Part shown: positions 45,314-53,530 of the stretch, piece by piece
How the letters are laid out: the number at the start of each line of letters is the position of its first letter
Numbering within the stretch: position 1 is the stretch's first letter
Source of the DNA: Brevundimonas aveniformis DSM 17977
GTDB taxonomy: Bacteria; Pseudomonadota; Alphaproteobacteria; Caulobacterales; Caulobacteraceae
DNA: 64,000 nucleotides
Direction of reading: 5' to 3'
NCBI RefSeq assembly: GCF_000428765.1
Contig: NZ_AUAO01000001.1
Coordinates: forward strand, 868,001 to 932,000
Notes under the pieces: model-generated
What the model saw: only the letters and a program-made list of their open reading frames with translations
What the model was told of the DNA's origin: nothing
The model's database searches: none
Translations under genes and position numbers: made by a program

Positions 45314-46575
45314 CGGCGGCGCTGCATCGTCTGCCCAGCGGCCTCAAGGTCGTCTGCGACCCGGTCCCTGGCCTGCACACCGTGGCCGTGGCCGTCACCG
45401 CTTCAGGCGGTGCCCGACACGAGGACCTTGCGCGTTCAGGCTGGTCGCACCTGCTGGAGCATATGGTGTTCAAGGGTGCCGGGGGGCGTTCGGCGCGCGA
45501 GCTGATCGAGCGGATCGAGGCCGTTGGCGGCAACCTCAATGCTGCGACCGGCCAGGAGCGTACCACCTTCACGGTTCGGGCCATGGCCCCGGATCTGGAA
45601 CTGGCCCTGTCCACCGTGTCGGATCTGGTATTCCGACCCACGCTGGATGCCGAAGAACTGGAGCGCGAAAAGGATGTGATCGCCCAGGAGATCGCCGAGG
45701 CCTACGACACGCCCGACGATCATGTTTTCGAACTGGCCCAGGCCTGTGCCTTTTCTGGCCAGCCGCTTGGACGCCCGATCCTGGGATCGACAGATAGTCT
45801 CGCCGGGGCCCGGCGCGCGCCTCTCGAGGCCTGGCGCGCCCATCTGTATGCGCCAGAGCGGATGACCGTATCGGTGTCCGGTGCGGTCGAGGAAGCGGCC
45901 GTGCTGTCGATGGTGGAGCGATGGTTTGGAGGCCCGGCGTCGGGCCGGTCCGCCGAGATCGCCCCGGCCCACTTCGTCGGCGGCACCGCGTCGGAAACGC
46001 GGCGCATTGAACAGGCCAATCTCGTCTTTGCGGTGCCGGGTCTGGCGGCGCGCGACCCCGATCTGCCGGCGCTGGCCCTTTTGATCGAGATTCTGGGGGG
46101 CGGCATGGCTTCGCGCCTGTTCCAGGAGGCGCGCGAGGCTCGTGGCCTGGCCTATTCGGTGGACGCCGGATACGAGGCCTTCGCCGACAGCGGGATGATA
46201 TCCATCTTTGCGGGAACCGCTGGAAGCAAGGCGAGCGAAATGGCCGAACTGGCCGCCTCTGAGCTGCTCAAGCTGGCCGACGGGGTTGATCAGGGCGAAC
46301 TGGACCGTGCCCGCGCCCAGGCCCTCGCCGGGCTCTATATGGCCGAGGAAAGCCTGGCGTCGCGTGCCGAACGCGGGGCCTGGCAGGCGCTGGTCTGGGA
46401 CCGGTTGATCCCGACCGCAGAGATAGCCGATCGCCTGGCGGGCCTGACCCCGGATGATCTTCGCCGCGTGGCAGAGCGGCTGCTCGCGCCACGGCGGTCG
46501 GCGGCGGCGGCAATCGGGCCGGGACGCGCAGCCGTCGCTGCGGAGGTTTTTGTCCGGGGACTGGGCGCAGCTTGA
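45310..46575 (+). CDS. M16 family zinc peptidase (processing-peptidase-like)
   Basis: The 421-residue protein has the inverted zinc motif HLLEHM at about residues 48-53 and the third ligand in EREKDVIAQEIAEAYD. The second half is the non-catalytic M16_C domain (LFQEAREARGLAYSVDAGYEAF). It has no signal peptide, like other alphaproteobacterial relatives of mitochondrial processing peptidase. The GTG start at 45310 overlaps the SURF1 stop (GTGA), indicating coupling. Confidence 0.93.
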   Translation: MTAALHRLPSGLKVVCDPVPGLHTVAVAVTASGGARHEDLARSGWSHLLEHMVFKGAGGRSARELIERIEAVGGNLNAATGQERTTFTVRAMAPDLELALSTVSDLVFRPTLDAEELEREKDVIAQEIAEAYDTPDDHVFELAQACAFSGQPLGRPILGSTDSLAGARRAPLEAWRAHLYAPERMTVSVSGAVEEAAVLSMVERWFGGPASGRSAEIAPAHFVGGTASETRRIEQANLVFAVPGLAARDPDLPALALLIEILGGGMASRLFQEAREARGLAYSVDAGYEAFADSGMISIFAGTAGSKASEMAELAASELLKLADGVDQGELDRARAQALAGLYMAEESLASRAERGAWQALVWDRLIPTAEIADRLAGLTPDDLRRVAERLLAPRRSAAAAIGPGRAAVAAEVFVRGLGAA

Positions 46576-46699
46576 ACTACCGGGTGGGTTGCGCCTTGGC
46601 CGAGCGCGCCGCAACATGCAGGCGGAGGTTCTGGATGCGGCGATGGGGTGTCAGCGGAGCGGCGACGACGATCCCTTGTGCTGATAGGGATGCAGCCTG

Positions 46700-47290
46700 A
46701 TGTCGCTGCTGGACTGGATCCATCCCGATCCGTCTCTGGCTGTTCGAGGCGACGGGGTGCTGCTGCGTTTGCCGAGGAACTCGGACTATCGCCAATGGTC
46801 AGATCTGCGCCATCACTCGCGCGATTTCCTGCAGCCGTGGGAGCCGAGCTGGCCCGAGGATGATCTGACGCGCGCCGCCTATCGTCGTCGGCTGGCGGTC
46901 TATACCCGCGAGATCGAACTGGGCGGGGCCTATCCGTTCTTCATTTTTCGTCCCGACGACGAAGCCCTGGTCGGCGGCGTGACCCTGTCCAACATCCGGC
47001 GCGGCGTCGCCGAGACGGCGACCCTGGGCTATTGGATCGGCCAGCCTTTTGTTCGCCGGGGCTATGCGACAGCGGCTGTGCGGGCGGTTTGCCGGTTCGG
47101 TTTTGGTCGTCTTGGTCTGCATCGCATCGAAGCTGCCTGCCTGCCGTCGAATGACGGTTCGCGCGGTGTCCTGGAAAACTGTGGTTTCGAGCACGAAGGA
47201 TTGGCCCGGGCTTATTTGAAAATTAACGGTACTTGGCGAGATCATCTCCTGTTCGGCCTCATCAGGAGTGAGGCCCCTGAGGAAGTCTGA
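46700..47290 (+). CDS. RimJ/RimL-type GNAT N-acetyltransferase
   Basis: The 196-residue protein shows the GNAT core: LVGGVTLSNI, the acetyl-CoA loop GYWIGQPFVRRGYATAAVRAV and LHRIEAACLPSNDGSRGVLENCGFEHEG. These resemble RimJ, which acetylates ribosomal protein N termini, but other protein or small-molecule substrates are possible. It overlaps the reading frame upstream of pdeA, and is probably co-transcribed. Confidence 0.9.
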   Translation: MSLLDWIHPDPSLAVRGDGVLLRLPRNSDYRQWSDLRHHSRDFLQPWEPSWPEDDLTRAAYRRRLAVYTREIELGGAYPFFIFRPDDEALVGGVTLSNIRRGVAETATLGYWIGQPFVRRGYATAAVRAVCRFGFGRLGLHRIEAACLPSNDGSRGVLENCGFEHEGLARAYLKINGTWRDHLLFGLIRSEAPEEV

Positions 47291-47318
47291 GGACGACTTG
47301 GCCGACAGGTCACGGCAC

Positions 47319-48965
47319 ATGGCATGGGACCCCACGACGTCGCTGGAAGCCCTGGCGGCGGCGGGCGTTGCGCTGTGGACCTGGTGCCCGGCGGAGAATG
47401 CCATCCGGTTTACCGGCGCGACCCGGGCGCTGGGCCTGGGGCCGTTGGCTCCGGAATGCACCCCCGCAGCCTTCAGCGCCCTGGCGATGCCGCAAGATCG
47501 CGCGCTGGCGGAGCAACTGTTCCGACAGCAGGACGAGGGGGCCGAGATCGCCTTGCGCATGCGCATGCGCGGCGGCGAGGCCTGCCTGTGGCGCGGAGTG
47601 TGGCTCGAGGACGGTCTGCGGGCCGCGGGTGTCGTGGCGGTCGAAAGCCGCTTTGGTGGGGCCGGCAAGGATGCGCTGACGGGATTGCTGGATCGCCGGT
47701 CCTTCCTGATTCGGGTCGCTGAGGCTCTGATCCATCCGGGGGACTATGAATTGGTCGTGGCCGACCTGGATCGGTTGCGGCGTCTGAACGAGGCCCTCGG
47801 CCATGATCGCGCGGATCTGGTGCTGGCGGCCCTAGCTGCGCGCCTGGCCTCGGCGTTCCCCGACGACTGCGCGGCCGCGCGCATTGGCGAGGACGAGTTC
47901 GCCATCATCATCAGATCGGGTCCCGTGCGACCGTCTGATCAGATGCGCGGGGCGCTGGAACAGCCACTGCGTGTGGCCGGCTTTGATATCTACCCGACCC
48001 TGTCGATCGGGGCGGTTCGCGCCGAAGGTGGCCCGGATGCGCCGGACGCCGCCGAACTGTTGCGCCGGGCCGAACTGGCGGTCGAACAGGCCAAGACGGT
48101 CGGGCGCGGAGGGGCTGCCGCCTATGGCCGGGCTCTCGAGTCCGACAGCCTGTCGCGTCTGGCCATGGAATCGGACCTGAGGAATGCGTTCGTCCGTGGC
48201 GAGATCGAACCCCACTATCAGCCGATCGTGAACCTGGAGACGGGGGCGGTTGCCGGTTTTGAGGCCCTGGCCCGCTGGCGTCACCCCAAGCGCGGACTGG
48301 TCGCCCCGGATGAGTTCCTGACCCTGGCCGGGGAAATGGGCCTGATGAACGACCTGGGCGTGCTGATGATGCGCACGGCGTCGCGCCAGTTGACCGAATG
48401 GATCGGACGCCACCCCGCCGCCGCCAATCTGTTCGTCAGCGTAAATCTGTCGACCGGCGAGATCGAGCGGCACGGCCTGGTGCAGGACGTGGCGCGTATC
48501 ATCAAGGAGGCGGGCCTTCGCCCGGGTGCCCTCAAGCTGGAGGTGACCGAGAGTGACATCATGCGCGACACCAATCGTGCCGCCTCGACGCTTCAGGCCC
48601 TGCGTGAAGCCGGTGCGTCGCTGGCGCTGGATGATTTCGGGACCGGCTTTTCGTCCCTGACCTACCTGGCGCGTCTGCCGTTCGATACGCTGAAGATTGA
48701 TCGGTATTTCGTGTTGACCATGACCCAGGACGAGGGGTCGGCCAAGATTGTCCGCTCGGTCGTGGCGCTGGGCCGCGACCTCTCGCTGGAGGTGGTAGCC
48801 GAAGGGGTCGAGAACGCCGGTCTGGCCGAACAGCTCATGTCGGTGGGTTGCCACTATGGACAGGGATTCGGCTACGCGCCGGCACTGGCTGCGCAGGAGG
48901 CGGAGGTCTATCTGCATGAGAGCCTGGCGGACGGCTACGCCCCCATCAAGGCGCGGAGCAGGTAG
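47319..48965 (+). CDS. pdeA: PAS-GEDEF-EAL cyclic-di-GMP phosphodiesterase, PdeA-like
   Basis: The protein of about 548 residues has a PAS-like N-terminal region (about 1-110), a degenerate diguanylate cyclase domain with ARIGEDEFAII (GEDEF instead of GGDEF) and an EAL domain (about 285-535). The EAL domain keeps AGFEALARWRHP, NLFVSVNLS, LEVTESDIM and LDDFGTGFSSLTYL. This is the architecture of Caulobacter PdeA, where GEDEF binds GTP and stimulates the EAL. Downstream of GNAT and the oxidase genes, the order also fits. Start: ATG 47319; GTG 47268 and TTG 47298 are alternatives. Confidence 0.85.
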   Translation: MAWDPTTSLEALAAAGVALWTWCPAENAIRFTGATRALGLGPLAPECTPAAFSALAMPQDRALAEQLFRQQDEGAEIALRMRMRGGEACLWRGVWLEDGLRAAGVVAVESRFGGAGKDALTGLLDRRSFLIRVAEALIHPGDYELVVADLDRLRRLNEALGHDRADLVLAALAARLASAFPDDCAAARIGEDEFAIIIRSGPVRPSDQMRGALEQPLRVAGFDIYPTLSIGAVRAEGGPDAPDAAELLRRAELAVEQAKTVGRGGAAAYGRALESDSLSRLAMESDLRNAFVRGEIEPHYQPIVNLETGAVAGFEALARWRHPKRGLVAPDEFLTLAGEMGLMNDLGVLMMRTASRQLTEWIGRHPAAANLFVSVNLSTGEIERHGLVQDVARIIKEAGLRPGALKLEVTESDIMRDTNRAASTLQALREAGASLALDDFGTGFSSLTYLARLPFDTLKIDRYFVLTMTQDEGSAKIVRSVVALGRDLSLEVVAEGVENAGLAEQLMSVGCHYGQGFGYAPALAAQEAEVYLHESLADGYAPIKARSR

Positions 48966-48976
48966 GGTTTAGGCTC

Positions 48977-49039
48977 CAGGTTCTAGAGGCGGGGCGCTCC
49001 TGCGAACCCTATTCCCTGGAACCTAGTCCCTAGAACCTG
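48977..49039. repeat. inverted repeat of CTAGAACCTG type
   Basis: CAGGTTCTAG (48977-48986) and CTAGAACCTG (49030-49039) are perfect 10-bp inverted copies, with a partial copy GGAACCTAG between. The stretch lies between pdeA and the ABC permease gene. It may form a hairpin in the transcript or be a dispersed repeat; CTAGAACCTG also occurs before tacA at about 7455. Confidence 0.55.
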
Positions 49040-49066
49040 CTTCGCGCCGCCTCTATATCGGCGAGC

Positions 49067-49873
49067 ATGACCGCTCCTGTCTCTCCTCCCGCTCCGCGCA
49101 CCTACAACGGCCTGAACTGGGAGGGTTTGAAGACCCTCTATCTCAAGGAGGTGCGCCGGTTCTGGAAGGTCGGGGCTCAGACCGTCTTTGCGCCGGTCGT
49201 GACGACGTTGCTGTACATGATGGTGTTTGTCGTGGCGGTGCAGGGTGCGCGCCAGCCGATCCCGGGCGTGGATTTCGCCGTTTTTGTCGGGCCGGGCCTG
49301 ATCATGATGGCGATCCTGAACAATGCCTTTGCCAATGCCTCCTCGTCGTTGATCCAGGCCAAGATTATGGGCACTGCGACCGATTTTCTGACGCCACCAC
49401 TTTCCCCGTTGGAGCTCTTGTTGGGATTTGGCCTGGGAGCAGCGACGCGGGGCCTGCTGGTCGGGCTGGCGACGGCGATCTGCGTGTGGCCGTTCTCGCG
49501 CTTCGGCATCGAGCACCTTTGGGCTGTCGTCTATTTTTCTCTGATCGCCTCACTTTTGCTGGGTCTGATGGGGGTGTTGGCCGGGGTCTGGTCGGAAAAG
49601 TTCGACCACCTGGCGGTGGTGCAGAACTTCGTCGTCATGCCGATGACCTTCCTGTCGGGCACCTTCTATGCGGTCGATGCCCTGCCCGAGCCGTTCGCGA
49701 CGATCAGCCACTACAACCCCTTCTTTTATCTGATCGACGGCTTCCGCTATGGCTTCATCGGCCAGGCCGAAGGAGTTCTCGTCATTGGGGTAATCTCGTC
49801 ATTTGTCTTGACGGTGATCGTCGGCTGGGCTGCCTATGAGGTCTTCCGGCGCGGCTGGCGCCTGAAATCCTGA
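49067..49873 (+). CDS. ABC-2 type transporter permease
   Basis: The 268-residue membrane protein has six hydrophobic segments and resembles YadH: LYLKEVRRFWKVGAQTVFAPVVTTLLYMMVF, GPGLIMMAILNNAFANASSSL and FVVMPMTFLSGTFYAVDALPEPF. These permeases export polysaccharide or drugs together with an ATPase. No ATPase gene adjoins, so its partner must be encoded elsewhere. Confidence 0.92.
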   Translation: MTAPVSPPAPRTYNGLNWEGLKTLYLKEVRRFWKVGAQTVFAPVVTTLLYMMVFVVAVQGARQPIPGVDFAVFVGPGLIMMAILNNAFANASSSLIQAKIMGTATDFLTPPLSPLELLLGFGLGAATRGLLVGLATAICVWPFSRFGIEHLWAVVYFSLIASLLLGLMGVLAGVWSEKFDHLAVVQNFVVMPMTFLSGTFYAVDALPEPFATISHYNPFFYLIDGFRYGFIGQAEGVLVIGVISSFVLTVIVGWAAYEVFRRGWRLKS

Positions 49874-49890
49874 CCTCGGGGGAGGTGTCC

Positions 49891-50847
49891 ATGCGTTGCC
49901 TGTTGATCGCTGTGGCCTTGCTGCTTTCGGCCGGCTCGGCCTTTGCCCAGAGTCGGGAACCGTCCGCCGCCATTGCGCGGCTGGAAGCGGAAACCGTTCT
50001 GCTCAACCAGGTTCGTACCTTTGCGCGACCGACCGCCGAAGCGCGACGGGAGGCGGCGTTGACGCTGATCCGCCGGGCCGGTTTCGAGCCGGTCGTCGAG
50101 GCGTTTGAGGGCGGCGAGGCCGGCCGGCCGATGGAAGGACACAACATCACCTTCGTGGTTCGTGGTCACAGCAACTGCGGCTGCGAGATTCTGCTGACGG
50201 CCCACTATGATGCCGTAGTGCTCGCGAATGGCCAGTTGGCGGACGGCCTGGTCGATAATGCAGCCTCGGTCGTCGCCGTTGTCGAGGCGGCGCGCCAGCT
50301 GCGGGACGATAACCTGTATCACGATGTGCGGGTGGTCCTGTTCGATCAGGAGGAACTGGGCCTGCTCGGGTCGCGCGCCTGGATCGCTGCGCATGGCACC
50401 GGCCACGCCGCCGCCGTGGTGAACTCTGACGTGGCGGCCTTTGGCGACACCATGATGTACGGCCAGAATAACGGGCCGCAATCGCTATTCGTGACCCAGG
50501 CGGTTCAGCGCGTCTGTTCTGAGCGTGAGTTGCAGTGTGTCGGCTATCCCAACTATCCGCCCAGCGACGATCGGACTTTCGTAGCGGACAGAACGCCGGT
50601 GGTTTCGCTCGGCTTCCAGACCGAAATCGGGGCTCATCAGATGTGGCTGGCCTTCAACGCGCCGCAAGGCCAGAGCGGCTTGGCACCAGGGTTCGTGCCC
50701 GACGTCTTCACTGTCATCCATTCCGAGAACGACAACATCGGGCGGGTCGAATCGGCGACCCTGTTTCTGGCTGCGGAGACGTATGCCGCCGTCGTGACCG
50801 AGATCGACGGGTACTTCCATCGGCCGGACGATCATCTGCGCGAATGA
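49891..50847 (+). CDS. secreted M28-family zinc peptidase
   Basis: The 318-residue protein has a signal peptide (MRCLLIAVALLLSAGSAFAQ). The M28 zinc site is seen as LTAHYDAV, DGLVDNAASVVAVVEAA, and the catalytic pair in FDQEELGLLGSRAWI (about residues 150-164). A further ligand Asp is in VVNSDVAAFGD and a late His in TVIHSENDN. It is likely an aminopeptidase. GGGGGAGG is 7 bases before ATG 49891. Confidence 0.88.
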   Translation: MRCLLIAVALLLSAGSAFAQSREPSAAIARLEAETVLLNQVRTFARPTAEARREAALTLIRRAGFEPVVEAFEGGEAGRPMEGHNITFVVRGHSNCGCEILLTAHYDAVVLANGQLADGLVDNAASVVAVVEAARQLRDDNLYHDVRVVLFDQEELGLLGSRAWIAAHGTGHAAAVVNSDVAAFGDTMMYGQNNGPQSLFVTQAVQRVCSERELQCVGYPNYPPSDDRTFVADRTPVVSLGFQTEIGAHQMWLAFNAPQGQSGLAPGFVPDVFTVIHSENDNIGRVESATLFLAAETYAAVVTEIDGYFHRPDDHLRE

Positions 50848-50922
50848 AGCGGGGCGACCCCCGGCCGGAATGTGCCGCGGTGTTGACTAACCGCGTTCAC
50901 AAGACGACAAACCTGTAGCTTC

Positions 50923-50956
50923 GCCCCGTCGCACCCGCGACGGGGCCTTTCACTTT
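50923..50956 (+). terminator. hairpin with T-rich tail before argD
   Basis: CCCCGTCGC (50924-50932) and GCGACGGGG (50937-50945) form a 9-bp stem (extended by G-C) with an ACCC loop. CCTTTCACTTTT follows. It can end the M28 gene transcript. A TTGACT at 50883 lies upstream, so it could alternatively act as a leader attenuator of argD-argF. Confidence 0.7.
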
Positions 50957-50971
50957 TCAGGAGCCGAAACC

Positions 50972-52171
50972 GTGACCACCGAACACCTGATGGCCGTCTA
51001 CAACCGCGCACCTCTGCAGGTCGAGCGTGGCCAGGGCGCACGCCTGTGGTCGACGGACGGCGTCGAATATCTGGACTGTGTTCAGGGGATTTCGACCAAC
51101 GGGCTGGGCCATGCCCATCCGAAACTGGTCCAGGCCGTGAAGGATCAGGCCGACAAGCTCTGGCACGTTTCGAACATTTTCCGCATTCCGGGCCAGGAGG
51201 CTCTGGCGGACGCCCTGACGGCGCGCTCGTTCGGCGATGTCGTCTTCTTCACCAACTCGGGCACCGAGGCGGTCGAGTGCGCGATCAAGACCGCGCGCAA
51301 ATATCACGTCGCCAATGGTCAGCCGGAGCGCATCGACATCTACGGCTTTGACGGCTCATTCCACGGTCGGACCTACGGCGCCATCAATGCGGCGGCCAAC
51401 CCCAGCTATACCGAGGGCTTCGGCCCGCCGATGCAGGGTTTCCATCAGCTCAAGTGGGGCGACAAGGCGGCGCTGGAAGCGGCCTTCCGCAATCCGACCA
51501 CCGCCGCCATCATTCTGGAGCCCGTCCAGGGTGAGGGCGGATGCCGCGCCACGTCGGAAGAGGATCTGCGCTGGATGCGCGCGCTGGCGGACGAAACCGG
51601 CGTGCTGATCATCTTCGACGAGGTCCAGTGCGGCATGGGCCGGTCGGGCAAACTGTGGGCCCACGAATGGGCCGGAATGGCCCCCGACATCATGGCGGTC
51701 GCCAAGGCGCTGGGCGGCGGGTTCCCGATCGGGGCCTGTCTGGCCACGACCGAGTCGGCCAAGGGCATGACGGTCGGGGTGCATGGTTCGACCTTCGGCG
51801 GCAATCCGCTGGCTATGGCCGTCGGCCTCGCGGCCCTGGAAGAACTGTCCAGCCCGGCGGTCCTGGACAATGTTCGCGAGATCTCGGGCTATCTGGTCCA
51901 GCAACTCGAAGGTCTGAAGGATCGCTATCCCGACGTCATCGTCGAGGTGCGCGGCAAGGGTCTGTTGCTCGGCGTCAAGCTGATCCCGAACAATCGCGAA
52001 TTCATGGGCTGGGCCCGCGACGAGGCGCATCTGCTGGTCGCCGGCGGCGGCGACAATCTGGTGCGGATTCTGCCGCCGCTGAACATGACAATGGAAGATG
52101 CCCAGGAGGCCATTCGCCGGTTTGAAAAAGCCTGTGATGTGGCGCGCGAGAAGATCAAGGCGGCGGGCTGA
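50972..52171 (+). CDS. argD: acetylornithine aminotransferase
   Basis: The 399-residue class III PLP aminotransferase converts N-acetylglutamate semialdehyde to acetylornithine, and may also serve in lysine synthesis. Signatures are [38 protein letters not shown] and the PLP lysine in [15 protein letters not shown]. The start is GTG 50972 behind AGGAG. Its stop overlaps the argF ATG (TGATG), so the two form an operon. Confidence 0.95.
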   Translation: MTTEHLMAVYNRAPLQVERGQGARLWSTDGVEYLDCVQGISTNGLGHAHPKLVQAVKDQADKLWHVSNIFRIPGQEALADALTARSFGDVVFFTNSGTEAVECAIKTARKYHVANGQPERIDIYGFDGSFHGRTYGAINAAANPSYTEGFGPPMQGFHQLKWGDKAALEAAFRNPTTAAIILEPVQGEGGCRATSEEDLRWMRALADETGVLIIFDEVQCGMGRSGKLWAHEWAGMAPDIMAVAKALGGGFPIGACLATTESAKGMTVGVHGSTFGGNPLAMAVGLAALEELSSPAVLDNVREISGYLVQQLEGLKDRYPDVIVEVRGKGLLLGVKLIPNNREFMGWARDEAHLLVAGGGDNLVRILPPLNMTMEDAQEAIRRFEKACDVAREKIKAAG

Positions 52172-53085
52172 TGGTCCGCCACTTTCTCGATCTCTATCGC
52201 CTGACGCCCGCAGACCTGCGCGCCATTCTGGACGATGCCCGCGACCGCAAGGCGGCCCGTCAGGGCTGGCCCAAGGGCCGGGTCGATGCTGATGCCCCGG
52301 CTCGCGACCACGTCCTGGCGATGATCTTTGAGAAGAACTCGACCCGGACACGGTTCTCGTTCGACGCGGCCATCCGTCAGCTGGGCGGCGATGCCATCAT
52401 CGCCAATGCCTCGGACATGCAGCTGGGGCGCGGTGAAACGGTCGAGGATACCGCCCGGGTTCTGTCACGCATGGTCGATGCGGTGATGATCCGCGCCAAT
52501 AGCCACGAGGATGTCGTCCGCTTCGCCCAGGCCTCGAGCGTGCCGGTGATCAATGGCCTGACGGACAAGAGCCATCCGTGTCAGATCATCGCCGACCTGA
52601 TGACGATTGAAGAACGACTGGGGCCGATCTCCGGCAGGACGCTGGCCTGGGTCGGGGACGGCAACAATGTCTGCGCCAGTCTGATCCACGCGGCACCGTT
52701 GCTCGGCTATCAGCTCAATATCGCTTGCCCGGCGGACTATCATCCCGACCTGTTCGACCTGCAGCGGGGTGGCAACTATGTGTCGCTCGGTTCTGATCCG
52801 GAAGTGGCGGTCGAAGGGGCCGATGTCGTCATCACCGACACCTGGGTGTCGATGGGCGATCAGGACCACGAAGCCCGACTGCACGCCTTTGAGCCCTACG
52901 CGGTGGATGACAGGCTCATGTCGCTGGCCACCGATGGGGCGATCTTTCTGCACTGTCTGCCGGCGCATCGGGGCGAAGAGGTCACCGATGATGTGCTCGA
53001 CGGTCCGCAGTCCGCGGTGTGGGATGAGGCGGAGAACCGTATTCACGCCCAGAAGGCGGTCATCGCCTGGTGTCTCAGGGGCTGA
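52171..53085 (+). CDS. argF: ornithine carbamoyltransferase
   Basis: The 304-residue enzyme makes citrulline from ornithine and carbamoyl phosphate. It has the carbamoyl-phosphate motif [13 protein letters not shown] (about residues 52-64), the ornithine-site segment [13 protein letters not shown] and [11 protein letters not shown] near the C terminus. It is coupled to argD. argG lies separately 20 kb upstream. Confidence 0.97.
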   Translation: MVRHFLDLYRLTPADLRAILDDARDRKAARQGWPKGRVDADAPARDHVLAMIFEKNSTRTRFSFDAAIRQLGGDAIIANASDMQLGRGETVEDTARVLSRMVDAVMIRANSHEDVVRFAQASSVPVINGLTDKSHPCQIIADLMTIEERLGPISGRTLAWVGDGNNVCASLIHAAPLLGYQLNIACPADYHPDLFDLQRGGNYVSLGSDPEVAVEGADVVITDTWVSMGDQDHEARLHAFEPYAVDDRLMSLATDGAIFLHCLPAHRGEEVTDDVLDGPQSAVWDEAENRIHAQKAVIAWCLRG

Positions 53086-53086
53086 G

Positions 53087-53293
53087 CTAGCGCCGACCGG
53101 TTTCGAACCCGGCCAGGTTCATCAGGTGAACCACCGCAATCAGGGCCAGCGCCGCGCACAACACCATGATGAACCGGTAAGGCACCATCCTGGGCCCGCG
53201 CACCAGATTGGGCGGCTGGGCCCCTCGCCAGGCGCAAAAAACCCCGACAACGGCGGCACATACGAGCAGGACAAGGGTGGCATTCAACGGCAT
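53087..53293 (-). CDS. small two-helix membrane protein
   Basis: The 68-residue product (MPLNATLVLLVCAAVVGVF...) has two membrane helices (about 5-22 and 40-62) joined by a polar loop with RGAQPPNLVRGPRMVPYR, and ends ETGRR. Its stop lies 1 base from the convergent argF stop. The family is unknown but the size and layout are common in Caulobacterales. The frame upstream of ATG 53293 is not membrane-like. Confidence 0.7.
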   Translation of the reverse strand: MPLNATLVLLVCAAVVGVFCAWRGAQPPNLVRGPRMVPYRFIMVLCAALALIAVVHLMNLAGFETGRR

Positions 53294-53350
53294 GGCCGCC
53301 ACATGGCCCTGTCGACGCCCGCGCGCAACGTCTTGCTGCGAAGTTAACGA

Positions 53351-53366
53351 TTTACGCCCTGTTAAC
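53351..53366 (+). promoter_or_regulatory. candidate CtrA box upstream of podJ, distal
   Basis: TTTA, seven bases, TTAAC: one mismatch to TTAA-N7-TTAAC. It lies 165-180 bases before the podJ start, next to another TTAAC at 53344. Confidence 0.4.
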
Positions 53367-53432
53367 CACGATTGGCGGACCAAGGGGGCAGAGGGTCGGC
53401 GACCCTCGCCCCGGGCGGGGGGACTGTCCACA

Positions 53433-53448
53433 GTAAAGAGCCGTTAAC
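53433..53448 (+). promoter_or_regulatory. candidate CtrA box upstream of podJ, proximal
   Basis: GTAA, seven bases, TTAAC: one mismatch to the consensus. It lies about 85-100 bases before the podJ start. A GAATC (GANTC) site sits at 53524-53528, between the ribosome site and ATG 53531. Confidence 0.45.
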
Positions 53449-53530
53449 GCTAGATATTGGGGTTACCAGTGCGTTTACACCCAAGAAATGGGCGTCTACC
53501 GTGACTGAGCAAGCGGTCGGGAGCGAATCA

